Source: Acidobacteriota bacterium (GTDB lineage: Bacteria; Acidobacteriota; Terriglobia; Terriglobales; Acidobacteriaceae). From it: a stretch of DNA of 51,705 nucleotides. A model generated the notes under the pieces. It ran no database searches and was not told where the DNA came from. It was given only the letters and a program-made list of their open reading frames with translations. Of this stretch, positions 34,114 to 43,368 are shown piece by piece. Where the stretch lies: the NCBI GenBank assembly GCA_003225075.1, contig QIAP01000053.1, positions 1 through 51,705 of the forward strand. Reading direction: 5' to 3'. Both the position numbers and the translations under genes were made by a program. Each line of letters opens with the position of its first letter. The first letter of the stretch is position 1.

Positions 34114-35352
34114 ATGATTCGGGAACTGGCTCGACAAGCCTATAACGCGCTTCGACACAACCGCCGTCGTAGCGTTCTGACTATGCTTGGTATGGCGTGG
34201 GGCATCGCCACGGTTGTGCTGCTACTTGCGTATGGCGCCGGATTTGAGCGTGGATTGTGGGCCGCTTTTCGTTCCTGGGGCACCAGCCTGGTCTTTATTT
34301 TTCCAGGAAGGACGGAAATGCAGGCCGGCGGCACCAAAGCTGGAACCGAGGTCCGCCTGACGGTTAGTGACCTGGACTTCATTCGTGCTGAAGTGCCCTT
34401 GCTAAAGCGCATTTCCCCGGAGAGCTTCAAACAAACTGCTGTTTCCTACGGCACACGCAGCGGGAATTACGGCGTGAGCGGTGTGTACTCATCCTATGCG
34501 CGCATGCGCCGGATGGATCTGGCTGACGGCAGCTTTTTCAGCGAACAAGACGACTTCAGTCACAGCCGTGTGGCGGTCATCGGATCAGATGTGAAGAAGA
34601 AGCTCTTCTCCGGCCAGGACGCTCTTGGCCAAAGCATTCGGCTCGATGGCATCTCCTACCAGATCATCGGCGTGCTTAAGCACCTACTGGAGAACGGCGA
34701 CGAGGATATGAATGCGAAGGTTTACGTACCGTTCAGCGCCATGAAAGACCTGAAAAACACGTACTATCTCAACTCCATCGCCATGGAATACGAGGGCGAT
34801 CACGAGAAAGTCGTTAACGCGGTTCGCAAGTCCATGGCATTTCACCATAGCTTTGACCCTAAGGACAAACGCGCCGTATTCGTGTTCGATGTCTTTGCGG
34901 ACTTGATGGATCTGAGGGTGATTACGACGGGCATCAAAATACTTCTGGGCTTTATTGGGTTGCTCACTCTGGGAATCGGCGGCGTCGGGCTGATGAATAT
35001 CATGCTGGTCTCGGTCACCCAGCGCACTCGCGAGATTGGCGTGGAGAAGGCTTTGGGGGCGCGCCGCTGGCATATTCTCTTCCAGTTCCTGGCGGAGGCG
35101 CTAGTGATTACCTTCCTGGGAGGCGTGGCCGGAGTTGCCCTGGCTTACCTGGTGTCCTGGTCGGTTGGGTCGCTCACCCTGTGGAGTGCGTTCATCGAGA
35201 ATGCCAGTGAAGGTGACATTCACCTGACGATTAACTTAGGAACACTGATCGTTTCGACCGGTATCCTCAGCGTGGTCGGCATTGTCAGTGGGATGCTGCC
35301 AGCCATCAAGGCAGCGCGACTGGACCCGATCGAAGCATTGCGCTACGAATAG
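34114..35352 (+). CDS. MacB-type ABC transporter permease, second of pair
   Basis: 412 residues with the same layout as its neighbour: N-terminal helix (RSVLTMLGMAWGIATVVLLL), periplasmic MacB_PCD domain, and C-terminal FtsX helices with GGVGLMNIMLVSVTQRTREI and GVEKALGARR. The two copies are clearly diverged paralogues and probably form a heterodimeric permease. It starts three bases after the previous stop, so they are co-translated. The substrate and ATPase partner are unknown and not in the window. Confidence 0.9.
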   Translation: MIRELARQAYNALRHNRRRSVLTMLGMAWGIATVVLLLAYGAGFERGLWAAFRSWGTSLVFIFPGRTEMQAGGTKAGTEVRLTVSDLDFIRAEVPLLKRISPESFKQTAVSYGTRSGNYGVSGVYSSYARMRRMDLADGSFFSEQDDFSHSRVAVIGSDVKKKLFSGQDALGQSIRLDGISYQIIGVLKHLLENGDEDMNAKVYVPFSAMKDLKNTYYLNSIAMEYEGDHEKVVNAVRKSMAFHHSFDPKDKRAVFVFDVFADLMDLRVITTGIKILLGFIGLLTLGIGGVGLMNIMLVSVTQRTREIGVEKALGARRWHILFQFLAEALVITFLGGVAGVALAYLVSWSVGSLTLWSAFIENASEGDIHLTINLGTLIVSTGILSVVGIVSGMLPAIKAARLDPIEALRYE

Positions 35353-35404
35353 CCCACTGATTACGAATAGCTCGCCTACGCAGGAAGAGGGCGACGGCAG
35401 CCGA

Positions 35405-35725
35405 TTGCTTTACAATCCTTTGGTGGCCGGCTCTCCCGATTCTCGTCTTGAGCGCGTTCTCGCCCAACTTCGTCTCTATGAGCACCCTTTACTTGATTTC
35501 GGAGCTCGGGAAAACGGCGAGGGCGTCGAAGTCATAATCCAATTCAAGAATTCGCCGGTTCCTGTGCATACCTACTACTTTGCTCTCCATCCTCGCGACC
35601 TCGATCATCCCCAATTCGAGTGGACGTTCCAGCGTCAGCTTTATGATTGCTTGCACGACTATCTGGTCGAAATGTTCATCCGAACACCGCAAGACCTGGC
35701 CGATCGCCGCCAAAAAGGCTTGTGA
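35405..35725 (+). CDS. Small conserved-looking protein of unknown function
   Basis: About 106 residues if started at the TTG 35405. The frame is open back into the permease gene, so the true start lies somewhere between about 35353 and 35405; no ATG exists in that interval, although AGGAAGAGGG (about 35382-35391) could be its ribosome binding site. The body (SPDSRLERVLAQLRLYEHPL, then VHTYYFALHPRDLDHPQFEW) is rich in charged and aromatic residues with no signal or membrane segment. No family recognised. The stop overlaps the GTG of the MidA-type gene by three bases, indicating coupled expression. Confidence 0.65.
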   Translation: MLYNPLVAGSPDSRLERVLAQLRLYEHPLLDFGARENGEGVEVIIQFKNSPVPVHTYYFALHPRDLDHPQFEWTFQRQLYDCLHDYLVEMFIRTPQDLADRRQKGL

Positions 35726-36858
35726 CCCTGCGCGAAAAAATCGAACAGGAAATCCGCACGCGAGGGCCTATACCCTTCTCGCGCTACATGGAAATGTGTC
35801 TATACGATTCGGAATTGGGATATTACTCTCGCACCGCCGAGCAGTTCGGCAAGGCCGGAGATTTTTATACCTCAAGCGACGTACATGCGGTCTTCGGGCG
35901 CCTTCTAGCCCGTCAATTCGAGGAGATGTGGCGAGTCCTCGGATCACCTGAAAGGTTAGTGCTCTTGGAACTGGGGCCAGGACGCGGACTGTTCGCGCAG
36001 GACGTGCTCGACTGGTCCGAGAAGAAGTTTCCTGAGTTCTTCCGCGCGCTTCACTACGCACTTGCGGAAAGCTCGCCCGCGTTACGCCAACGTATTCAGA
36101 AGAAGCTCACTAGGCACTTTGAGACGGGACGGGCGTCGCTCCGCCCGCCGGATGTGATAAGAATCGGCGAGATCGAATCTCTTTCCGGCCCCGTCATTGT
36201 CTTCGCCAATGAATTCTTCGACGCATTACCAGTGGAAGTCGTCAGCCCAGAAGGAGAGCTCCGAATCGATGCGCATAACGGGCGTTTCATGGAAACCTGG
36301 GCTCCTACATCGGTGGAGGAACTGGAATTCCTCGACCGCTACAGCATTCATCCAGAAGATATGGAGCGAATAGAAGTGCCGCTATTGGCACAGCAGTATA
36401 TGGCGCGCGTCGCCAGGTCGTTTGAGCGCGGATTCGTCCTCGCAATTGATTATGGCTACACCCGTGAGGAGCAATTAGCGGGACGCCATCGCGGCACTGT
36501 CGCTGCTTTCCGTCAACACTCGATGAGTGCCGATCCATACCAGGCTCCCGGCGAGCAAGACATCACCGCGCATGTAAATTTCACCGCACTGGCCGCAGCG
36601 ACCGAGCAGGGCGGCATGCAAGCACACAAGCTGCTTACCCAGTCGCAGTTCTTAATGGGGATTGGCCAGGCAACCGAATTTGCTGATGCCTTTGAAGAAT
36701 GCCGGCTGCCTCAGGAACGGGCAAAAGTCGCCCTACAACTCAAACATCTGATCACCCCGGCAGGAATGGGCGAGAGCTTCCATGGGCTGCTTGCCAGCAA
36801 GAAGGTGGATGCGCAGAAAGTAACGGAACTATCCGGAATGGCTTTCGCCAAATCCTAA
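35722..36858 (+). CDS. MidA/NDUFAF7-type SAM-dependent protein methyltransferase (COG1565)
   Basis: 378 residues. The N-terminus TLREKIEQEIRTRGPIPFSR, the segment MEMCLYDSELGYYSR, GDFYTSSDVHAVFGRLLARQ and the SAM motif LLELGPGRGLFAQDVL are typical of the MidA family, whose eukaryotic member methylates an arginine of complex I subunit NDUFS2. Later motifs (ANEFFDALPV, AIDYGYTREEQL) also match. The start is a GTG at 35722 inside the stop codon of the preceding small gene. Length matches the family (350-400). In bacteria the substrate is not established. Confidence 0.92.
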   Translation: MTLREKIEQEIRTRGPIPFSRYMEMCLYDSELGYYSRTAEQFGKAGDFYTSSDVHAVFGRLLARQFEEMWRVLGSPERLVLLELGPGRGLFAQDVLDWSEKKFPEFFRALHYALAESSPALRQRIQKKLTRHFETGRASLRPPDVIRIGEIESLSGPVIVFANEFFDALPVEVVSPEGELRIDAHNGRFMETWAPTSVEELEFLDRYSIHPEDMERIEVPLLAQQYMARVARSFERGFVLAIDYGYTREEQLAGRHRGTVAAFRQHSMSADPYQAPGEQDITAHVNFTALAAATEQGGMQAHKLLTQSQFLMGIGQATEFADAFEECRLPQERAKVALQLKHLITPAGMGESFHGLLASKKVDAQKVTELSGMAFAKS

Positions 36859-36883
36859 GGACGCCTACCAGCGGCCTCAGTAT

Positions 36884-38899
36884 CTATCCCGAACTGGTCT
36901 TCTCCCGCTCGAAGGGCTTCTGCAGATATTTACGAGCTTCATCCAGCGCGCCCTGTGTGTTGTCGTTGGTCTGGATGGCCTGCCGATATTCATTGGTTGC
37001 GCGTTCGCGTTGGCCTGTGATGTCGAATATCTTACCTAGCTGGATGTGGCTCCATACTTCCGTCCAGCGAGGCTCGCCGTCACCGTTAAGCGATTCGCGA
37101 TATGCATTCGCTGCGGCCTGATAGTTGTGTTGCAGGAAAAATACTTCTGCAATCCGGTAGTGGGCCAGAGAACTGTTCTTATTAACTTCGAGTGCCTTGT
37201 TGAATTCCGATAGGGCGCCAGCCAAATCACCCTGCTGTATTAGCCCTTGTCCACGCATGATCGAAGCACGCAGCTTTACGTCGGTAGAGTTCTTGAGCAC
37301 GCGATCGTCTGGATCCACTACGATGCGCCGTGGTCGGCCAAACGTTTCCACCGTGAAGGGCGAGTCCGTACCCACAACTTCCACTCGCTTATCCTCCGTC
37401 TTTCCGTCTGTATCAATCTTCAATTCGACCGGCATACGAAACAGATCGAGATCCTGGGAGATTTGACCTACGACTCGGAATCCCTTGTTGTTACCCATTC
37501 GGTATACGGTGTACTTGGTTTTAAACTCGGGAGCCCCCGTCGAGTCCAACCATTGGGAGAAGAACCAGGTAAGCTTGTCCCCATAATTCTTCTCCGCGAT
37601 ACCACGGAAGTTATCCATGGTGGCAGGTTTCCCCGCGTATTGACCGGCGAACGCGCGCATTGTTTGATCGTACTTTTGATCGCCCAGCACCCAACGCAGC
37701 ATGTGCAGGATCATTGCCCCTTTATCGGTAACCAGCGACTGGAACTCAGGAGAAAAGACATCCAGCTTGCCAATGCTTGATAGCGGCACGGTGTCGTAGG
37801 CAAGGGCGCCTACAGACATGTCTTTAACAACTTCTTCCAGACCCGCAACTCCGGCAGCGCTCTCCACATACCGAGCCTCGGAATAACGGGCAAAGCCGTC
37901 ATCTAACCACCAGTCATCGCGAGAGCCAGGACTCACCGAAGCGCCCCACCACTGGTGTGCAATGGTATTGGCGAGCAGACGGTAATTAGTTTTCTGCGTG
38001 ATCGCGCGGCTCGCAATGGCTGCGATTTCCGGGGCCCATGCGGCCGGGACTGTATCGTCCGGCAGTTCTACCACTTTCAATGTGGTGGATGGCGCGGAAC
38101 CATACAGAGTCACGAAATAAGTGAACTCTTTGATCGCCGTGGAGGTGTATTCAGCCCCCAGCGCTTGATGCGTGGGCTTGAAGAAGACGTGAAGATCCAA
38201 CCCGGCCTCATCGCTCTTGAACTCCTGAAACGTGCCCGCCATGATGGTGCCGGGAAAGCTTGGTTTATCCCACGTGAAGGTATAAGTTTTGCCCGAGAGC
38301 GGGGCAGCGGTGGATTTTCTCGCTGGCGGCGTCCCGACGGTCTGCCGTCCGCTCCCAATCACGATCATATGTGCCGGTACTGTTATAGAAATCGTTGAGG
38401 TGAATCGGTTAATACCATAACCATTCACTGGAAACCAGCGTCCCCCATAGAGCAGATAACTGGTATCTTCCCCGACGTTCGCCAGCTTGAGCCCTTGCAC
38501 CAGGCTCTCATCTCCCTCCAGCACCCCCTCGTAATCGAATGTCAGCGTAGTGGTGGAGTCCTTGGTCAAGCCAGCGGCAAGAGGAACGCGCACTGTCGAA
38601 TCCTGCGTCACACGCTCAGGCGAGAGCGGCTTGTTATTGGCGTCGAGCACTTTGGTGACGCGAAGCGCGTTATTCAATTCAAAAGTCGCGACGTTCAGAT
38701 CCTCCAGCGCGGTAAACTTTACTTTGGCCCGGGCGATCAGCTTGTGGGCGTGCGGATTGAGATCGGCCTCAATCTGGTAATCATCCACGCGCAGGCGCAT
38801 CTTTTCCGCTGCCCAGCCGGGCAGCGAGAAGGCACACAACACCAGAAGGACGAAATACAGTTTCAGGGGCCGAGGGGCGCGCCCAAGTTCAAGCAACAT
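36884..38899 (-). CDS. Secreted M1-aminopeptidase-like protein with degenerate active site and C-terminal TPRs
   Basis: 671 residues with a signal peptide (LKLYFVLLVLCAFSLPGWAA). The M1 beta-saddle and catalytic-like domains are recognisable (TIAHQWWGASVSP, WWLDDGFARYSEARYVE), but the zinc site is gone: HExxH reads NTIAH (residues 311-315) and the third ligand Glu is D334; the GAMEN substrate loop is also absent. A TPR-like tail (about 560-665, QQGDLAGALSEFNKALEVNK) follows. It is probably a non-catalytic peptide-binding or scaffold protein. AGGAG is about ten bases before the ATG. It lies 105 bases downstream of lpxB on the same strand and could be the last gene of that operon. Confidence 0.88.
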   Translation of the reverse strand: MLLELGRAPRPLKLYFVLLVLCAFSLPGWAAEKMRLRVDDYQIEADLNPHAHKLIARAKVKFTALEDLNVATFELNNALRVTKVLDANNKPLSPERVTQDSTVRVPLAAGLTKDSTTTLTFDYEGVLEGDESLVQGLKLANVGEDTSYLLYGGRWFPVNGYGINRFTSTISITVPAHMIVIGSGRQTVGTPPARKSTAAPLSGKTYTFTWDKPSFPGTIMAGTFQEFKSDEAGLDLHVFFKPTHQALGAEYTSTAIKEFTYFVTLYGSAPSTTLKVVELPDDTVPAAWAPEIAAIASRAITQKTNYRLLANTIAHQWWGASVSPGSRDDWWLDDGFARYSEARYVESAAGVAGLEEVVKDMSVGALAYDTVPLSSIGKLDVFSPEFQSLVTDKGAMILHMLRWVLGDQKYDQTMRAFAGQYAGKPATMDNFRGIAEKNYGDKLTWFFSQWLDSTGAPEFKTKYTVYRMGNNKGFRVVGQISQDLDLFRMPVELKIDTDGKTEDKRVEVVGTDSPFTVETFGRPRRIVVDPDDRVLKNSTDVKLRASIMRGQGLIQQGDLAGALSEFNKALEVNKNSSLAHYRIAEVFFLQHNYQAAANAYRESLNGDGEPRWTEVWSHIQLGKIFDITGQRERATNEYRQAIQTNDNTQGALDEARKYLQKPFEREKTSSG

Positions 38900-39004
38900 G
38901 AAGAAAAATCTCCTGGAAAAGTAGCCTAATCAGTATGATGAAGATTGTTACGCAAAAGATGCTGTTGACACAAGGTTTACAGGCATTTTTCACATCCGAG
39001 GTCA

Positions 39005-40156
39005 CTAGATTCGCGCCAGCCTCCCGCCTAACAGCCCCAAAATGGCCTCAGCAGCACGATCCGCGGGGTGCGGGGCATTAGCCCCGTCAGTCGCCCGGAG
39101 ACTGGCTTTGACCCGCGCAAGTCCCTCAAGCATCTGTTTGCGGGACGGGCCATCCGGAATGATCTGCTTTAGTCGCGCAACCACATTCTTCGCAGTAAAC
39201 CGATGCTGCACCAGTTCCGGGACAATTTCTTCGCCGGCGATCAGATTAACCATCGCAAAATAAGGAACCTTCACCCGTGGCATACCTAACATATAGGTCA
39301 GTGGCGAAACACGGTACACCATGACGAACGGAGTAGACATCACGGCAGCCTCCACCGTCGCCGTGCCGCTCGCAATAATGCCGGCTCGAGAATGGGACAG
39401 AGCTGGCAGAGCTTCGGTGACAAGCGTGATTGCGTTCTTGCCGATCTGGGCTTGCAGAAATCCCCGGTCCAGCATAGGCGCCACGGGAAGCAAGAATTCG
39501 AATTCGCGGCCAAGCTTCCTGGCAGCTTCTAACATAGCAGGCAGATTCATGCGGACTTCTTTTACGCGACTGCCCGGCATGAGCGTGATCCAGTGTTTTT
39601 CCGGGTCGAGCTTGTGCTGCGCTGCGAAATCACGCCGCGCGATGGGAGGATGGGGAACGTCGGCAAGCGGATGCCCAACAAACGTCGCATCTACTCCACG
39701 ATCGCGATAGAACTTCTCTTCAAAGGGAAAAATGACCAGCGCCTTGGTAACGTATTTCCGCAGCAGCTTCACTCGCCCTTGCCGCCACGCCCAGAACTGC
39801 GGACAAACGTAATAGACGACGGGAATGCCGCGTTTATGCATCTGGCGCGCCACACGCCAGTTAAAAGCGGGGGAGTCGATCACTATCGCGAGATCGGGTT
39901 GACGGCGATCTGCTTCGGCGATCAAGCGATCAAATAATCCATAAATCTCGCGAAGATGGCTGACAATCTCAGTGATGCCGACCACGGCCAGGGCCTTGGC
40001 GTCCACCACGGTGTCACATCCCGCAGCACGCATGCGTTCGCCGCCAACGCCAAAGAATTCAAATGCCGGCTCGCGCCGCCGTAAAGCTTCGATGAGCTGC
40101 GCCCCATACATTTCTCCCGAGGCCTCGCCGGCCGAGATAAGAATTCTCACGTGCAC
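39005..40156 (-). CDS. lpxB: Lipid-A-disaccharide synthase
   Basis: 383 residues, GT19 glycosyltransferase at the inner membrane, joining UDP-diacylglucosamine and lipid X into the lipid A disaccharide. Family motifs: ILISAGEASGEMYGAQLIEA at the N-terminus, VVYYVCPQFWAWRQGRVKLL, FVGHPLAD, LMPGSRVKEV and the donor-site ASGTATVEAAVMSTPFVMVY. The start is a GTG at 40156, as VHVRILISAGE matches family N-termini exactly. It follows an MsbA/MdlB-type exporter gene (72-base gap), an understandable pairing for lipid A synthesis and flipping. It implies a diderm cell. Confidence 0.96.
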   Translation of the reverse strand: MHVRILISAGEASGEMYGAQLIEALRRREPAFEFFGVGGERMRAAGCDTVVDAKALAVVGITEIVSHLREIYGLFDRLIAEADRRQPDLAIVIDSPAFNWRVARQMHKRGIPVVYYVCPQFWAWRQGRVKLLRKYVTKALVIFPFEEKFYRDRGVDATFVGHPLADVPHPPIARRDFAAQHKLDPEKHWITLMPGSRVKEVRMNLPAMLEAARKLGREFEFLLPVAPMLDRGFLQAQIGKNAITLVTEALPALSHSRAGIIASGTATVEAAVMSTPFVMVYRVSPLTYMLGMPRVKVPYFAMVNLIAGEEIVPELVQHRFTAKNVVARLKQIIPDGPSRKQMLEGLARVKASLRATDGANAPHPADRAAEAILGLLGGRLARI

Positions 40157-40228
40157 ATTGTAAAGCGGACAACAGGGGCGCCGCCTTCACGGCGATCGTT
40201 CAGCCAGGGATTGTTTCAGTTTTAGGTG

Positions 40229-42166
40229 CTAATCGTCGGCGCTGGTAGTAAGCTCCGGACCTGCAATAGCAGGCACCGTAATTTCCTGATCCTTATACTG
40301 CAATTGGTACAGCTTCCAGTAAATGCCGCGATTGGCCAAGAGTTGTTGGTGGGTTCCCATCTCGCGCAGTTGTCCCTTGTGCATGACGATGATCTTGTCC
40401 GCGCGCTGGATGGTCGAAAGGCGGTGCGCGATGATCAGCGAGGTGCGGCCTTCAACCATACGTCCGAGCGCGTCGCGCACGCGAAACTCAGTTTCGGTGT
40501 CCACGCTGGATGTGGCCTCGTCGAGAACCAGAATTTTAGGTTCGTGCGCCAAGGCTCGCGCAAAGGAGATAAGCTGCTTTTGCCCGGTGGATAATGTGCT
40601 GCCGCGCTCCTGAACTTCTTCGTTGAAACTGCCGGGAAGGGTTCGCACAAAGTCGGCGAGGTTTACTTCTTCGGCGGCGCGCTCTACGTCTTTGTCCTTG
40701 ATCCACTCTGTGCCCAGGCGGATGTTGCCGCCGATTGTTCCAGTGAACAGAAACGGATCTTGCAATACGACACCGAAACGGCCGCGGAGTTCAATTAGAT
40801 CCATATCCTTGATATCAACGCCGTCGATTCTGATCGCACCCTTCTGTACGTCATAGAAACGCAGGAGCAGCGAGATCATCGTTGTCTTGCCGGCACCGGT
40901 GTGGCCAACGATGGCTACAGTTTCACCAGGCGCGATCGCGAAACTCACATCGCGCAGAACCCAGTCTGGCTCCCCGGCATTTGTGGCGTGAGAGCCATCG
41001 CCCGCGGAAGCTGAAGCTGCTTGGGTGTCTCCTGTCTCGGCCGGAATACTGCGATACGCGAACCACACATGATCAAACTCGATGCGTCCCGGGCCTTCAG
41101 CTTTCTGCGTGAGGGCCGGAGAAGTGATTTCGACCGGCGTGTCCAGCAGTTTAAAAATGCGCTCACTCGCGGCCATCGCCGATTGAAGGATGTTGTACTT
41201 CTCGCTCAAGTCCTGGATGGGGCGGAAAAAACGCTGCGCATACTGCATGAAGGCAACCAGTACTCCCAATGTTGCCGTGCCTCGGATGACATCGTTCCCG
41301 CCAAACCAAATGATGGATGCGACTGCGATGGACGACAGGATTTCAACGACGGGGTAATAAAGAGCGTAAGCGAGGATGGCGTCTTTGAACGCCTCCATAT
41401 GCATTGCATTGGTGGCAGAAAACTGTTTGAATGCGCGGCGTTCGCGATTGAACAGTTGCAACACCACCATGCCAGAGACGTGCTCTTGCAGAAAGGAGTT
41501 GATGCGGGCAATCGCTACTCGGATGCGACGATAAGAGTCGCGCACTTTGGCGCGAAAGATCATGGTGGCCCAAAAAATCAGGGGCAGCACGGAGAAAGCG
41601 ATGAGCGCCAGCTTCCAGTTCATGCGCAACATGATGGTCAGGATACCGGCCAGCACAAACACGTCTTCAAAAATCGACACCACCCCGGCAGTGAACATTT
41701 CGTTCAGTGCGTCCACGTCGCTGGTGACGCGCGTGACCAGTCGTCCCACAGGATTCTTGTCGTAAAAGCCAATGTGCATCTGCTGGAGGTGACGGAAAAT
41801 CTGGCTGCGCAGATCGAACATTACTTTCTGTCCGGTCCACTGCATGAAATAGGTCTGCAAGAATTCGAAGCCGAAACCAAACACCAGCAGGCCGACGTAG
41901 ATCGCCGCAATCTGCGCGATCCCAATCAGCGGAGTGCTGCTGAGCCACCGGTCAAGTGGAGAGTGCGTACCGGCCGCGTGCGCGAGGTACTTGTCGATCG
42001 CGATCTTTGTGAGAAAGGGCCCCAGAACGTCGGCCCCCGCCTTCATGACGATGGCCGCAAGCGCCATCGCCACCTGCCACTTGTAGGGACGCAGGTATTT
42101 GAGCAGCCGCTTCATCAGCCGGCTGTCATATGCTTTGCCTAATACTTCTTCCTCGTGGCTCGCCAT
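40229..42166 (-). CDS. ABC exporter half-transporter (MsbA/MdlB/YheH-like)
   Basis: 645 residues: a six-helix type IV exporter membrane domain (about 20-330), then an ATPase domain with Walker A GHTGAGKTT, signature LSTGQKQLISFARALA and Walker B ILVLDEATSSVDTETE, and the H-loop IIAHRLST. The signature has LSTGQ instead of LSGGQ, as in the MdlB/YheH-like subgroup, in which heterodimers are known. A low-complexity linker (TGDTQAASASAGDGSHATNA) interrupts the early ATPase domain between the A-loop strand and Walker A. Location between lpxB and a ketosynthase suggests lipid export. Whether it works as a homodimer cannot be told; no second half-transporter is in the window. Confidence 0.92.
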   Translation of the reverse strand: MASHEEEVLGKAYDSRLMKRLLKYLRPYKWQVAMALAAIVMKAGADVLGPFLTKIAIDKYLAHAAGTHSPLDRWLSSTPLIGIAQIAAIYVGLLVFGFGFEFLQTYFMQWTGQKVMFDLRSQIFRHLQQMHIGFYDKNPVGRLVTRVTSDVDALNEMFTAGVVSIFEDVFVLAGILTIMLRMNWKLALIAFSVLPLIFWATMIFRAKVRDSYRRIRVAIARINSFLQEHVSGMVVLQLFNRERRAFKQFSATNAMHMEAFKDAILAYALYYPVVEILSSIAVASIIWFGGNDVIRGTATLGVLVAFMQYAQRFFRPIQDLSEKYNILQSAMAASERIFKLLDTPVEITSPALTQKAEGPGRIEFDHVWFAYRSIPAETGDTQAASASAGDGSHATNAGEPDWVLRDVSFAIAPGETVAIVGHTGAGKTTMISLLLRFYDVQKGAIRIDGVDIKDMDLIELRGRFGVVLQDPFLFTGTIGGNIRLGTEWIKDKDVERAAEEVNLADFVRTLPGSFNEEVQERGSTLSTGQKQLISFARALAHEPKILVLDEATSSVDTETEFRVRDALGRMVEGRTSLIIAHRLSTIQRADKIIVMHKGQLREMGTHQQLLANRGIYWKLYQLQYKDQEITVPAIAGPELTTSADD

Positions 42167-42224
42167 CTGTCAATTAAAGACTACCCCAAATAGATGGAAA
42201 ATGAGGAGGGAAGGATGGAAAAGC

Positions 42225-43361
42225 TTAGGGCGATGATCCGCTGGGTTCGCAGTCGCTCGGGACAGCCGCTTGAAGTGGCGAAATCTTGCTTTCCTGAATG
42301 TTGCTGGTAAGCCATTTGTTCAGCGGCTTGAGCAGGTTGGCCCCGTTGTCGGCCCGTTTGAGCGTTCCAATGCTGCCGAGACGCGGAACATTGAGATACT
42401 CCCAAATGTTCACCTTCTGGATATGCCCGGCCCGCGGAATGGTCAAGGATGTAACTTGTGCTCCGTCAACAGGTATGCGCGCGGGAGGTTCTTCGTAAGG
42501 TTTGTTGCGCAGCGTTGGCGTATCCAGAATTTCTCTCAGTAGCTGCAGTTGGGTGTCACTGATGGAATCTTCGAAAATCTGTATTTTCACATCTCTGCTT
42601 CCGAATCGCTGCCTTTTCCTCTCCAGATGGTAGCGTCCGGCGCTATACACGATCATACAGGTCCTTTCAATTTGCTGATTGCCGAGGCGGTTTATAACGG
42701 CGCGGAGGGCGTAAGAGATTAAAACTGGCTGCTTGGTCGCCGTTGCTTCGGTTTCAGTTGAGGTAGAAGTAACCGAGGCCGACCGATTGCGTGTCTTCAA
42801 CTCGATTTTTCCCGGTGGCAGGCAGTTATTTCTGGCACCCTCCTCCGTGAGGCGCACGTGCTTTTGCTTTTCCATTTCCTCGAGCCATTTGACGAGGGGA
42901 ACCAGTGATTGCTGAAAGGGCTTTCTGCTTTCGGAGTCAGGTAACGTAAGATTTTGCCAGTAACCGGGCCGTAACACGCTGAGCAGTAGTTTGTCGTTGT
43001 CAACGGTGATCATCGGCATAACGATTTTTTCTTGGGTGAGCTGAAAAAGCTCATCTGCACCCAGTAACCGCTCGAGTTTCTGCAGATCGGCGAGCGCAAG
43101 CACTCCTTCGAAAATGTCAGCTTTCTCACCAGCCAATCTTTCCACGTGGTATTGGCCGTCTCCGCGGACCAATGCGCAAACGTCCGTATCACGCAGGTGA
43201 CGTTCCATGCGAAACAGATACGCAGGGGCATTCACATCAGTAGCGGTATCAATTTGAGCGTATAGCGGAGGGATAGCTCTGCCGCTCGCTAAGTAAAAGA
43301 GACAAAGAGACAAGATAAGATACTGCACGGCGTCCGGCATTCTAAACGGGGGCGGCAGCAA
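42225..43361 (-). CDS. Exported protein of unknown function with two repeated domains
   Basis: 378 residues; a hydrophobic leader is best read from MPDAVQYLILSLCLFYLASG (ATG about 43340), giving about 371 residues. Two related halves are visible: VCALVRGDGQYHVERLAGEK with IFEGVLALADLQKLERLLGA (first), and CMIVYSAGRYHLERKRQRFG with IFEDSISDTQLQLLREILDT (second), separated by a Ser/Thr/Glu-rich linker. No family recognised. It starts seven bases after the ketosynthase stop, and 58 bases precede the ABC exporter, so it is probably part of the same operon. Likely periplasmic or outer-membrane-facing. Confidence 0.8.
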   Translation of the reverse strand: MLPPPFRMPDAVQYLILSLCLFYLASGRAIPPLYAQIDTATDVNAPAYLFRMERHLRDTDVCALVRGDGQYHVERLAGEKADIFEGVLALADLQKLERLLGADELFQLTQEKIVMPMITVDNDKLLLSVLRPGYWQNLTLPDSESRKPFQQSLVPLVKWLEEMEKQKHVRLTEEGARNNCLPPGKIELKTRNRSASVTSTSTETEATATKQPVLISYALRAVINRLGNQQIERTCMIVYSAGRYHLERKRQRFGSRDVKIQIFEDSISDTQLQLLREILDTPTLRNKPYEEPPARIPVDGAQVTSLTIPRAGHIQKVNIWEYLNVPRLGSIGTLKRADNGANLLKPLNKWLTSNIQESKISPLQAAVPSDCEPSGSSP

Positions 43362-43368
43362 AAGCTAG

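Noticed and set aside
41021-42142. 373-codon plus-strand ORF opposite the ABC exporter
   Set aside because: Histidine/glutamine/arginine-rich antisense shadow of a clear ABC transporter with intact Walker motifs.
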